From: an uncultured Pseudomonadales bacterium
Lineage (GTDB): Bacteria; Pseudomonadota; Gammaproteobacteria; Pseudomonadales; Pseudohongiellaceae
NCBI GenBank assembly: GCA_947259995.1
Contig: CAMYOK010000007.1
Coordinates: 248,001 to 312,000 of the forward strand
Direction: 5' to 3'
DNA: 64,000 nucleotides
Shown here: one piece after another, positions 1 to 8,351 of the stretch
Numbering within the stretch: position 1 is the first letter of the stretch
How the letters are laid out: each line of letters opens with the position of its first letter
The notes under the pieces: generated by a model
Seen by the model: only the letters and a program-made list of their open reading frames with translations
Databases searched by the model: none
Told to the model about the DNA's origin: nothing
Made by a program: the position numbers and the translations under genes

Positions 1-132
1 ACCAAGTAGCACCGCACCGCTACTCTTGCGCGAGCGATATTAACTGCGAAGTAGCATCCGGCCAGACGGCGTCGTCGACTAGGCTGACGGGTGAGCAAGA
101 TTTACCGATATATTTAGCGGGAGAGCCAAAGC
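1..132. other. Upstream region of the PQQ dehydrogenase gene
   Basis: No coding region is visible in this edge segment. It probably carries the promoter and leader of the PQQ dehydrogenase gene. A GGGAGAG stretch (about 118-124) lies 8 bases before the ATG at 133 and can serve as ribosome binding site. No convincing -35/-10 pair could be fixed. Confidence 0.4.
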
Positions 133-2064
133 ATGATAACAAAAAAACGACTAATTTCTTCACTCATTACCAGCGCCAGCTTATTGATGTTGTCGTCATC
201 AGCCCTAAGCCAGTCTGGCACGGATGTGGCTAATGGTGATTGGCCTGATTACAACGGCAACATGGGCGCGCAGCGTTATTCGCCACTAGATCAAATCACT
301 GCAGAGAATGTTGATTCACTCGAGATAGCTTGGCGTTTCTCCACTGAAAAGTTTGGCCCATCTCCTGAATACAACAACACCTCTACTCCACTCGAGGTTG
401 ATGGCATTCTATACGCCACAATGGGCTCTACTCGTAACATCGCAGCTTTGGATGCGACCAACGGTCAATTGCTTTGGATGTTCCGCCCCGATGAAGGTTC
501 ACGTTATGACTCTGCCCCACGCAAAGGTGCAGGCCGTGGCGTTGCTTTCTGGAGCGATGGCGATGAAAAACGCATCATGAGCATCACGCCAGGGTTCTTC
601 CTCGTCTCCCTAGACGCAGAAACTGGCTTGCCAGACCCAGAGTTCGGTGAGAACGGTCGTGTCGACCTGTTCGAAGGCCTACGTAATGCCTATATCGATG
701 GCTACGATGACCTAGACATCGGCTCTTCCATGCCTCCTTTCGTGATGAATGACGTGATCGTCGTTGGCCCTGCACACCGTGTAGGCATGCGTCCACGCTC
801 AAAAATGAACGTCAAAGGCGACGTGCGCGGCTATGATGCGAATACAGGCGAGCTACTTTGGACTTTCCACACTATTCCTGAACGCGGTGAAGTGGGTTTC
901 GAGACTTGGTTAGACGACGGTGTTGAGTTCACAGGTAATGCTGGTGTTTGGGCTCCAATGTCTGGCGACCCTGAGCTTGGTCACGTATACCTACCAGTTG
1001 AATCGGCAACGGGCGACCGTTACGGTGGTGACCGCCCAGGTGATAACCTATTTGCAAACTCTCTCGTTGCCTTGGACATCAAGACGGGTGAGCGTCAATG
1101 GCACCATCAGCTAATCCACCACGATATCTGGGACTGGGATAACCCCTCTGCCCCTGTATTGGCGGACTTGCCAAATGGCCGTAAGATCGTCATGCAAGTG
1201 ACTAAACAAAACTTCGTTTACACCTACGACCGTCTAACGGGCGAGCCGGTATGGCCTATCGAAGAATTGCCAGTACCAGCAGGCGATGTGCCAGGCGAGT
1301 GGTATTCTGCAACTCAGCCATTCCCAACAAAGCCAGCAGCATATGACCGACAAGGGATTACCGAAGACGATTTGATCGACTTCACGCCCGAGTTACGCGC
1401 TGCAGCGTTGGAAGCAATCAAGCCTTTCCGTCTAGGCACTAACTTGTACTCGCCACCTTCACTGAAAAGTGCAGAAGATGGCACTATCGGTACTTTGAGC
1501 CTGCCATCAGCAACAGGCGGAGCTAACTGGGAAGGCAGTGCGCTGGACCCAGAAACTGGTCTACTTTACGTACCTTCAAGAACCGCACTTGCCGTTCTTT
1601 CCGTAGAGAACGATCCAGAAGCAGAAGTCGATTACAGCATGGCATTCGGTGTACGCGTACCACGCGTTAGCGGCTTAGAGATCATCAAGCCTCCTTATGG
1701 TCGTGTGACTGCAATCGATATGAACAGTGGTGAACACGTTTGGCAGACGGCGAATGCCGACACTCCAGACTCCATCGCTAATAACCGTGCACTAGAGGGT
1801 GTTGATATTCCTCGCACTGGTGTACCGACACGCGCAGGCTTGTTACTAACGAAGACGCTTCTATTTGTAGGCGAAGGCGTTGGCGGGGGCACTAAGCTCT
1901 ATGCGCAAGACAAGCAAACTGGTGAGATCGTCGCCAGAATCGAATTGCCTGCGACACAAACTGGGCAACCGTTTACTTACGAGCACGACGGAACGCAGTA
2001 CGTCGCCATGTTCGTCAGTGGCAATGGCCGACCAACTGAGTTGATCGCCCTAGCTCTACCGTAA
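133..2064 (+). CDS. Periplasmic PQQ-dependent dehydrogenase (glucose dehydrogenase-like quinoprotein)
   Basis: 643 aa. An N-terminal signal peptide (about residues 1-26, ending ALS-QS) is followed by an eight-bladed quinoprotein propeller with typical opening motifs (DWPDYNGNMGAQRYSPL) and repeated blade ends such as ALDATNGQLLW and GYDANTGELLWTF. The HHDIWDWD stretch is typical of the Gcd-type branch. The mature protein would oxidise a sugar or alcohol in the periplasm with PQQ and pass electrons to the quinone pool. It lacks the membrane anchor of Gcd and any CxxCH haem motif. I see no cysteine at all, so the vicinal disulfide of methanol/ethanol dehydrogenases is absent. Substrate unknown. 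Two YceI genes follow closely, suggesting one transcript. Start: ATG with GGGAGAG upstream. Confidence 0.88.
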   Translation: MITKKRLISSLITSASLLMLSSSALSQSGTDVANGDWPDYNGNMGAQRYSPLDQITAENVDSLEIAWRFSTEKFGPSPEYNNTSTPLEVDGILYATMGSTRNIAALDATNGQLLWMFRPDEGSRYDSAPRKGAGRGVAFWSDGDEKRIMSITPGFFLVSLDAETGLPDPEFGENGRVDLFEGLRNAYIDGYDDLDIGSSMPPFVMNDVIVVGPAHRVGMRPRSKMNVKGDVRGYDANTGELLWTFHTIPERGEVGFETWLDDGVEFTGNAGVWAPMSGDPELGHVYLPVESATGDRYGGDRPGDNLFANSLVALDIKTGERQWHHQLIHHDIWDWDNPSAPVLADLPNGRKIVMQVTKQNFVYTYDRLTGEPVWPIEELPVPAGDVPGEWYSATQPFPTKPAAYDRQGITEDDLIDFTPELRAAALEAIKPFRLGTNLYSPPSLKSAEDGTIGTLSLPSATGGANWEGSALDPETGLLYVPSRTALAVLSVENDPEAEVDYSMAFGVRVPRVSGLEIIKPPYGRVTAIDMNSGEHVWQTANADTPDSIANNRALEGVDIPRTGVPTRAGLLLTKTLLFVGEGVGGGTKLYAQDKQTGEIVARIELPATQTGQPFTYEHDGTQYVAMFVSGNGRPTELIALALP

Positions 2065-2090
2065 TATCTAAATCAGGAGTAATGACAAGC

Positions 2091-2663
2091 ATGAAAACTA
2101 CATTCAAACGAGCGGCGATCACGCCGCTTCTGTTGGCTGGTGCATTATCAGCACAAGCTGCAACTTGGGAAATAGATCCAAACGAATCTGTTGTGACTTT
2201 CGAGTATTCATACGAAGGCACTCCTTACCAAGGCCAGTTCACGAATATCGATGCAACGTTTGATATCGACCCATTGAGCCCAGGCTCATGCGAGTTTACG
2301 GTCGAAATACCAATTGCTGACATCAAAGTGGACAGCGCAGAAGTATTAGATTACTTGCTCGACTTGGAAATGTTCGATGTGGATCAGTGGCCAACGGCTA
2401 ACTTTACAGCTGAAAGCTGCTCATTGGAGTCTGCGACTTCGTTTGTTGCAGATGGCACATTGACGATTCGTGATCAGACCCACCCTATCAGCTTCCCTTT
2501 CGATCTCGAAATCGAAGTTTACGATGGTCAACCACGTTTTCACTTAACCAGTGAAGTTACTATTCAGCGTCTAGACTTCGGCGTAGGCCAAGGCTACTGG
2601 GCGAATACTGCGACGATTCCTAATGACGTAGTCATCAGCATTGATGTTTACGCAGCTCAGTAG
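2091..2663 (+). CDS. YceI family periplasmic protein
   Basis: 190 aa with signal peptide (MKTTFKRAAITPLLLAGALS, cleavage near AQA-ATW). The rest is one YceI lipocalin-like beta-barrel domain; family members bind polyprenoids such as ubiquinone. Seen: the opening WEIDPNESVVTFEY, the central FDVDQWPTANF and the closing DFGVGQGYW region, all typical. Two ATGs compete: 2082 is only 2 bases after AGGAG (2075-2079), while 2091 is 11 bases away and starts a standard signal peptide, so 2091 is preferred. It lies 26 bases after the PQQ dehydrogenase stop, consistent with cotranscription. A role as quinone-binding partner of the dehydrogenase is inference. Confidence 0.88.
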   Translation: MKTTFKRAAITPLLLAGALSAQAATWEIDPNESVVTFEYSYEGTPYQGQFTNIDATFDIDPLSPGSCEFTVEIPIADIKVDSAEVLDYLLDLEMFDVDQWPTANFTAESCSLESATSFVADGTLTIRDQTHPISFPFDLEIEVYDGQPRFHLTSEVTIQRLDFGVGQGYWANTATIPNDVVISIDVYAAQ

Positions 2664-2698
2664 GAATTCAGCGATTTTCGACAATAGGTCAAATAAAA

Positions 2699-3337
2699 AT
2701 GTTTAAAAGTTATTTTGCTAAGTACCACCGTGTTGCTGCCCTGCTAGCTCTTTCTACGGTGTTGGTTTCATGTGATCGCTTATTGACACCTGACTTCAAC
2801 ACAGATGTACAAGAACTAAGAGGCGGCGCTTACGTTCTCGATAAAGACCACGCCTCATTGGTCTTCGAGATCGATCACCTGGGCTTCTCTACTTTCATCG
2901 GTTCATTCGATGAGTTCGAAGCGTCTTTGGATTTCGATCCAGAAAACGTTGCTAACTCCTCTCTTGAAGTGATTGTAAACGTGAACAGCCTTGACGTTAA
3001 CTTGCCTGAATTTGAAGAAGAGCTATTAGGTTCTAACTGGTTTGATGCGGAGAACTTCCCACAAGCTATTTACAGAACAACTTCTTTAGTGAGCCAGGAT
3101 GGCAACACTTATACGTTTGCGGGCGACATGACTCTTCACGGTGTTACTGCACCGATGACGCTAGACGTTACGTTCAATGGTGGTGGTCGTAACTTCTTAA
3201 CTCGCAGCTACACACTAGGCTTCGCAGCAAGCGCTACGTTCCTACGTTCTGATTTCGGTGTAGATCGCTTCACTAACTTCGGTGTTGGTGATGAGATCAC
3301 GCTTGATATCAACGTTGAATTCCAAGAGTCAGAATAA
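2699..3337 (+). CDS. YceI family lipoprotein
   Basis: 212 aa. A signal sequence ends in a lipobox (LVSC, Cys25). Asp at +2 is the classical inner-membrane retention signal in enterobacteria, so this YceI protein may be anchored on the periplasmic face of the inner membrane. The YceI domain covers about residues 43-210 (YVLDKDHASLVFEIDHLGFS; NWFDAENFPQAIYRT; SDFGVDRF). It is the third gene of the PQQ dehydrogenase-YceI-YceI unit and is followed at once by a strong terminator. Having one soluble and one lipid-anchored YceI is notable. Start is ATG at 2699 with a weak AGG upstream. Confidence 0.88.
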   Translation: MFKSYFAKYHRVAALLALSTVLVSCDRLLTPDFNTDVQELRGGAYVLDKDHASLVFEIDHLGFSTFIGSFDEFEASLDFDPENVANSSLEVIVNVNSLDVNLPEFEEELLGSNWFDAENFPQAIYRTTSLVSQDGNTYTFAGDMTLHGVTAPMTLDVTFNGGGRNFLTRSYTLGFAASATFLRSDFGVDRFTNFGVGDEITLDINVEFQESE

Positions 3338-3363
3338 TTTATTAGTCTGATTCACTGAAATTC

Positions 3364-3408
3364 AAAAAGCGGCAACTCGATTAATATCAGTTGCCGCTTT
3401 TTTTTTGC
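3364..3408. terminator. Rho-independent terminator
   Basis: Perfect stem AAAGCGGCAACT / AGTTGCCGCTTT around an 11-base loop, followed by a run of nine T on the plus strand. It ends the PQQ dehydrogenase-YceI operon. The A-run on the left arm means it may also act for the convergent mdlAB operon. Confidence 0.92.
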
Positions 3409-3415
3409 CTGTTTT

Positions 3416-5251
3416 TTAGCTTTGTGGATGCGGATAAACTACAGCCTCTTGCACTTGGCTTTTCTGCATTTGTAGTTCGTACATATGCCGATACAAACCC
3501 TCGTCAGCGAGCAAGGCTAGGTGCGAGCCCTGCTGCACCATTTGCCCCTGATGCAGCACGACTATCTGATCCGCATGAATAATGGTGCTCAGCCGATGAG
3601 CAATGGCGATTATCGTGGTTGAGCCACGCAGTGTATTCAGTGCTCGCGTGATCACGGCCTCGGTATGACTGTCTACGTTAGCCGTTGCCTCATCCAAGAT
3701 TAAAATGCGTGGCTGGCGAGCAAGCGTACGGGCCAGTGACAGCAGTTGTCGCTGACCGGTAGACAACTCCCCTCCTCGCTCCCCTAGCATTGTGTCATAG
3801 CCCTCCGGGAGGCTCATGATGTACTCATGCAGCTGCGCCTGCTTGGCCGCGGCCTCTACCTGACTCTGCGCAATGGGCAGCCCTAGGGTGATGTTCTCGC
3901 GCACTGTACTCGCGCTGATAAACGGGTCCTGTAACACCACCCCCATTTGCGCTCGCAGACTCTCTTGGTCAATCTGATGTAGAGGAATCCCGTCGATGAG
4001 AATCCTGCCCGTCTTGACCGGATAAAAGCGCAGCAGCACACTCATCAGCGTGCTCTTGCCGCTACCAGTGTGCCCAACGATGGCAAAGAATTGACCAGGC
4101 TGTATGCTGAAGCTAATGTCCTTGAGTATCGGATGCTCGTCGGCATAGCTGAAACTCAGATTCTCAAGCTGGATTTTCCCAGGCCCTATCCTATACTCAC
4201 TGGGCGCTTGTGCCTCACCTTTCTCATCGATGATGCCGAACACACGCTCCCCCGCCACCACTGCTTGCTGCAAAAAACTCAAGCGTTGAGTCATCTCCAC
4301 CACGGGTTCGGTAATGCGCGACAAATAATTGATAAACGCATAGATAACACCCACTTCCACCACCGTGTTGAATGACTGCGAGCCAAAATAGTACAGCACA
4401 CCTGCGAGGGTGATGGTGCGCAGCAAATCAGGCAATGGGCGCAGCATCATCGCATTCAATCGCATATTGCTCATCCGCGCCTCGAAATACTCCTGACTAA
4501 TATTGCGGAACTGTTTGCTGAATCGGCTCTGTTGATTGAGCATCTGTACAATGCGCATGCCTTGAATTGCCTCATTGATTGAAGCGTTGATGCGACTGAG
4601 AACACTACGCGCCCAGTGGTAACGCGGCGAACTTAAACGCTGGTAGTAATACATCACCACAGTTACCGTTGGTAAGAGAACGCTGCATAGCAACATCAGA
4701 CGTAGATCCAGATACGCCATCGCGATAAACACTGCCAAAATGAGCGTGATGTTTTGCACGAACGATGACATCACTTGCACAAAAAGCTCTTTGATGGCCT
4801 CCGTGTCATTTGTGATGCGCGAGACCAATGCTCCGGCTGGGCGGTGATCGAAATAAGCAAGCGGCTTGCGCATGACCGAAGCGAAGACTTGCGACCTAAT
4901 CGTGCGCACCACAGAGAATGCCACTTGATTGAAGCGCATCGCATTCTGATAACCAGCCCATGCAGACAAGCCATAGAACAACGCGTAGGCCAACGCGAGC
5001 AAGGTCAACTCACCTACCGGGTAATGTGCAGCAGCGACATAGTCGTCCAAGAATATTTTTATCAGTACCGGCCCCAGCACCTGCCCCGCCGTGGCTAGCA
5101 AAAGCAAAACACCAGCCTCTTTTAATAGGCGCGGGTAGGCCAAGCTGTAACGCAATAGTCGCCACAACGCCGCAAGATCCACTCCTTGTTGATGTTTATC
5201 GTCCTGATGCAACGGTCTGCTCCAATCTTTGGTAATCCACCATTTGTGCAT
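3416..5251 (-). CDS. mdlB: Multidrug-type ABC exporter half, MdlB-like
   Basis: 611 aa from the ATG at 5251: a transmembrane domain (about residues 35-320), then a nucleotide-binding domain with Walker A GHTGSGKST, signature LSTGQ, Walker B ILILDEATANVD and H-loop AHRLSTI. The stretch EVGVIYAFINYLSRITEP followed by LQQAVVAGERVF is typical of MdlB. It should pair with the MdlA half encoded just upstream. An open GTG start at 5290 is possible, but ATG 5251 has AAGG upstream and gives a more usual N-terminus; both overlap the end of mdlA (56 bases with 5251). The catalytic glutamate is intact but the signature is LSTGQ rather than LSGGQ, fitting an asymmetric heterodimer. Confidence 0.9.
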   Translation of the reverse strand: MHKWWITKDWSRPLHQDDKHQQGVDLAALWRLLRYSLAYPRLLKEAGVLLLLATAGQVLGPVLIKIFLDDYVAAAHYPVGELTLLALAYALFYGLSAWAGYQNAMRFNQVAFSVVRTIRSQVFASVMRKPLAYFDHRPAGALVSRITNDTEAIKELFVQVMSSFVQNITLILAVFIAMAYLDLRLMLLCSVLLPTVTVVMYYYQRLSSPRYHWARSVLSRINASINEAIQGMRIVQMLNQQSRFSKQFRNISQEYFEARMSNMRLNAMMLRPLPDLLRTITLAGVLYYFGSQSFNTVVEVGVIYAFINYLSRITEPVVEMTQRLSFLQQAVVAGERVFGIIDEKGEAQAPSEYRIGPGKIQLENLSFSYADEHPILKDISFSIQPGQFFAIVGHTGSGKSTLMSVLLRFYPVKTGRILIDGIPLHQIDQESLRAQMGVVLQDPFISASTVRENITLGLPIAQSQVEAAAKQAQLHEYIMSLPEGYDTMLGERGGELSTGQRQLLSLARTLARQPRILILDEATANVDSHTEAVITRALNTLRGSTTIIAIAHRLSTIIHADQIVVLHQGQMVQQGSHLALLADEGLYRHMYELQMQKSQVQEAVVYPHPQS

Positions 5252-6941
5252 ACCAGCCTTGCTGCTGCACGAGGGAGTAGTGATCCCCACGCTCCACTAT
5301 TTCGCCATGATTCAACACGACAATCTGCTCGGCATCCTCAACCGCCGTGAGGCGGTGACAAAGGATGATACTGGTACGCTGCGTCCGCACTTCTTTTAGA
5401 TGCCTCAGTATGCGGCGCTCCGTTTCAATATCCACCGCCGACAAGGCATCATCGAGGACCAGAATAGGGGCATCGAGTAACAAGGCCCGCGCGATCGCAA
5501 TACGCTGCTTCTGCCCGCCCGATAATGTAATCCCGCGCTCACCGACCAGTGTTTTATAGCCTTGCCTAAAGCGCATGATGTCACTGTCAATCGATGCGAG
5601 TTCAGCGGCCGCGCGAATCTCTTCCATACTTGCCTCTGGACGGCCCAGAGCAATATTCTCAGCAATGGTTGCCGTGAACAGAAACGGGTCCTGCGGCACC
5701 AAAGCTATTTGTTCGCGTAGTGTTTGTAGGGACAGATCTTGTAGCCGAACGCCGCCAACTTTCAATTCACAGTCTGGATGTTCGAAATACCGTAACAGTA
5801 GGTTCACGACAGTACTCTTCCCCGCACCGGTAGGACCGACAATCCCCAGAGTGTGACCAGCCTCTACAGCGATTTTAATATTGTGTAAAACCGGCATGGC
5901 ACTGCCTATATGCGTAAAACTCTTGATATCGATAGCGACATCACTGCTGGCGACCCGCTCTACCTTACCCGTATCTAGCACAGGAGATTCTGTTTCGAGA
6001 AGTTGCTGAATGCGCTCGTATGCGGCCGAGCCTCGCTCGACAATATTGAGCAACCACCCATAGGCGAACATCGGCCAAATAAGAAAGCCCAGATACATTG
6101 TGAAACTCGTGAGTTGCCCAAGCGTGAGCACGCCCTGCTGAATCTGCCATGCCCCCATGCTGATACACAATAAAAATGACGAGCCTACTGTAATGAAAAT
6201 TGCAGGGTCGTAGAGCGAGTCTGTCGCGGCGACACGCATGTTTGCCTCTGCGGTCTTATCTGCAATGCTGAGAAAATTCTCGTCTTCGACCTGCTCGCGA
6301 CCAAAGGCTCGCACCATGCGAATTCCCGAAACACTTTCCTGCACGCGATCGTTCAGATCGGAGAACCGTTCTTGGGCATCTCTGAAGCCGATATGCAGAC
6401 GCTCGCCTAGCGCCACGAAGTACCAAGCCATAAACGGAAAAGGCAGTAAGGCCACCAAGGTCAATTGCCAATTGATCATGATCATCATGATTGCGACCAC
6501 CAGGATTCCAGTCACTAGGCCATCGATCCCAGACAAGACCCCCTCCCCTGCGGTCATCTCCAAGGCAGAGATATCATTGGTTGCTCTGGCCATGAGATCA
6601 CCGGTGCGGTGCTGGGCAAAGAATCCTGGCGCCATGTGAGTCATATGCTCATACAGCCGTTGACGCATTGTCTCGGCCAACTGGAATGAAGAGTAAAACA
6701 AGAACACACGCCAGAGGTAGCGCATGCCGTAGACAACTACGGCAATGCAAACGAGCACAATGACATAGCGCAGCAGCAGTGCATTGGTCAGGGTGTTTGC
6801 GACCACTTGATCAATTAGTTGCCCGGTAATCCAAGGCACTAACATCTCCAGCACATCGGTCCCAAGCAACAACACAATGGCTGCCGTATAGCGGCGCCAC
6901 TGGGACTTGAAGTACCAAGATAGCTTAAGAAACAGAGACAT
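5196..6941 (-). CDS. mdlA: Multidrug-type ABC exporter half, MdlA-like
   Basis: 581 aa, transmembrane domain plus ATPase. Motifs: Walker A GPTGAGKST, signature LSGGQKQR, Walker B ILVLDDALSAVD, H-loop CHRLTAV. The residue after the Walker B aspartate is Asp instead of the catalytic Glu, as in E. coli MdlA and other heterodimeric exporters with one degenerate ATP site; the MdlB partner keeps Glu. First gene of the mdlAB pair, transcribed divergently from the ornithine decarboxylase gene across about 200 bases. Substrate unknown; export of a hydrophobic compound is the family expectation. Confidence 0.92.
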   Translation of the reverse strand: MSLFLKLSWYFKSQWRRYTAAIVLLLGTDVLEMLVPWITGQLIDQVVANTLTNALLLRYVIVLVCIAVVVYGMRYLWRVFLFYSSFQLAETMRQRLYEHMTHMAPGFFAQHRTGDLMARATNDISALEMTAGEGVLSGIDGLVTGILVVAIMMIMINWQLTLVALLPFPFMAWYFVALGERLHIGFRDAQERFSDLNDRVQESVSGIRMVRAFGREQVEDENFLSIADKTAEANMRVAATDSLYDPAIFITVGSSFLLCISMGAWQIQQGVLTLGQLTSFTMYLGFLIWPMFAYGWLLNIVERGSAAYERIQQLLETESPVLDTGKVERVASSDVAIDIKSFTHIGSAMPVLHNIKIAVEAGHTLGIVGPTGAGKSTVVNLLLRYFEHPDCELKVGGVRLQDLSLQTLREQIALVPQDPFLFTATIAENIALGRPEASMEEIRAAAELASIDSDIMRFRQGYKTLVGERGITLSGGQKQRIAIARALLLDAPILVLDDALSAVDIETERRILRHLKEVRTQRTSIILCHRLTAVEDAEQIVVLNHGEIVERGDHYSLVQQQGWYAQMVDYQRLEQTVASGR

Positions 6942-7053
6942 GGGGCATCCAAAAGGGCGCAGTTTAACAGGGTTTTAACTGTTGTTAGTGCTCACCGTCA
7001 CACGATCATGACGAGTCCCAAAAAGTAATTGTCCAGATTGTGAATAATCAGAT

Positions 7054-7081
7054 TTACCTGTGATGGCGCTTTGTTACAATA
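7054..7081 (+). promoter_or_regulatory. Putative sigma-70 promoter for speC
   Basis: TTTACC (7054-7059), a 16-base spacer and TACAAT (7076-7081), about 60 bases before the speC ATG. The -10 is close to consensus and the -35 matches 4 of 6. It lies in the 202-base region divergent with mdlA; I see nothing else definite there. Confidence 0.45.
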
Positions 7082-7143
7082 GCGCACCAAACCATACCCC
7101 ATAAAACCGTTATGGCAGTGCCATGGAGGAGACCTAACAGTCA

Positions 7144-8316
7144 ATGAATACAGAATACACTCGCGTTGAAGATTTCTACGAAGCCGAAACATTCAATCGT
7201 ATCAAGGAGTTAGCTGATACCAAAGAAACCCCATTCGTGGTGATCGATATCGCTACGATTGAGAATGCTTACGACACATTGAAAGAACTCTTCCCTTACG
7301 CGAGTGTGTACTACGCGGTGAAGGCGAACCCTGCTGCTGAAGTATTAGGCTGTTTACGCGACAAAGGCTCCAACTTCGATGTCGCCTCTATTTACGAACT
7401 CGACAAGCTCCTCGATAACGGTGTTGAAGCCAACCGTTGCAGCTATGGCAATACGATTAAGAAGAGTCGCGACATTCGTTACTTTTACGAAAAAGGCGTC
7501 CGCATGTATGCCACGGACTCAGAAGCGGACTTGCGCAATATCGCTAAGGCCGCACCCGGCTCTCGCGTGTATGTCCGCATCCTGACAGAAGGCAGCGGTA
7601 CCGCTGATTGGCCCTTGTCTCGCAAGTTTGGCTGCCAGACCGATATGGCGATGGACCTTCTGGTGCTCGCGCGTGACCTCGGCTTAGAACCCTATGGCGT
7701 CTCGTTCCATGTGGGCTCTCAACAACGCGACATCGGCGCATGGGATGCGGCAATAGGCAAAGTGAAGGTTATCTTCGAGCGCTTGAAAGAAGAAGACAAC
7801 ATCACTCTGAAGATGATCAATCTCGGTGGTGGCTTCCCAGCAAATTACATCACCCGCGCGAATACACTTGATCTATACGCTGAGGAGATCACACGCTTTA
7901 TCGAAGAGGATTTCGGTGACGATTTTCCGGAGATTATTCTTGAGCCAGGCCGCTCTTTGATCTCCAATTCTGGCGTTTTGGTCTCTGAGGTCGTTTTAAT
8001 CTCACGCAAGTCGCACACGTCTCTACAGCGTTGGGTGTTTACCGATGTAGGTAAGTTCTCTGGCTTGATCGAAACCTTAGATGAGTGCATCAAGTACCCT
8101 ATCTACGTGGAAAAGCGCGGCGAGTTAGAGGAGGTGGTTATTGCTGGGCCGACCTGTGATAGCGCCGATATCATGTACGAACATTATAAGTACGGACTAC
8201 CATTGAACCTCGCTATCGGTGACAGAATGTATTGGCTGTCTACCGGCGCCTATACCACTAGCTATAGCTCTATTGAGTTCAATGGCTTCCCGCCTCTTAA
8301 ATCCTACTTCGTCTAA
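7144..8316 (+). CDS. speC: Ornithine decarboxylase, fold type III (eukaryotic-like)
   Basis: 390 aa, full length for the alanine-racemase-fold ornithine/lysine decarboxylases and similar in size to Pseudomonas SpeC. It would convert ornithine to putrescine in the cytoplasm using PLP. Seen: the PLP lysine in YYAVKANP (Lys60), FHVGSQ, the glycine-rich LGGGFPA, the phosphate-binding EPGRSL, and the active-site cysteine in GPTCDSAD (Cys338), whose aspartate acts in substrate binding. A strong GGAGGAGA lies before the ATG. It stands alone, divergent from mdlAB and convergent with tcyP. Some relatives also accept lysine, so substrate range is not certain. Confidence 0.9.
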   Translation: MNTEYTRVEDFYEAETFNRIKELADTKETPFVVIDIATIENAYDTLKELFPYASVYYAVKANPAAEVLGCLRDKGSNFDVASIYELDKLLDNGVEANRCSYGNTIKKSRDIRYFYEKGVRMYATDSEADLRNIAKAAPGSRVYVRILTEGSGTADWPLSRKFGCQTDMAMDLLVLARDLGLEPYGVSFHVGSQQRDIGAWDAAIGKVKVIFERLKEEDNITLKMINLGGGFPANYITRANTLDLYAEEITRFIEEDFGDDFPEIILEPGRSLISNSGVLVSEVVLISRKSHTSLQRWVFTDVGKFSGLIETLDECIKYPIYVEKRGELEEVVIAGPTCDSADIMYEHYKYGLPLNLAIGDRMYWLSTGAYTTSYSSIEFNGFPPLKSYFV

Positions 8317-8330
8317 ATGACGCTCGCAGC

Positions 8331-8351
8331 GCGAAGGCCTTAGGCCTTCGC
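8331..8351. terminator. Hairpin at the convergent ends of speC and tcyP
   Basis: Perfect 9-bp stem GCGAAGGCC / GGCCTTCGC with loop TTA. The loop is the tcyP stop codon (8340-8342). There is no T-run on either strand, so it may be a weak or factor-assisted terminator for both convergent genes, or an mRNA end-stabilising hairpin. Confidence 0.4.
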
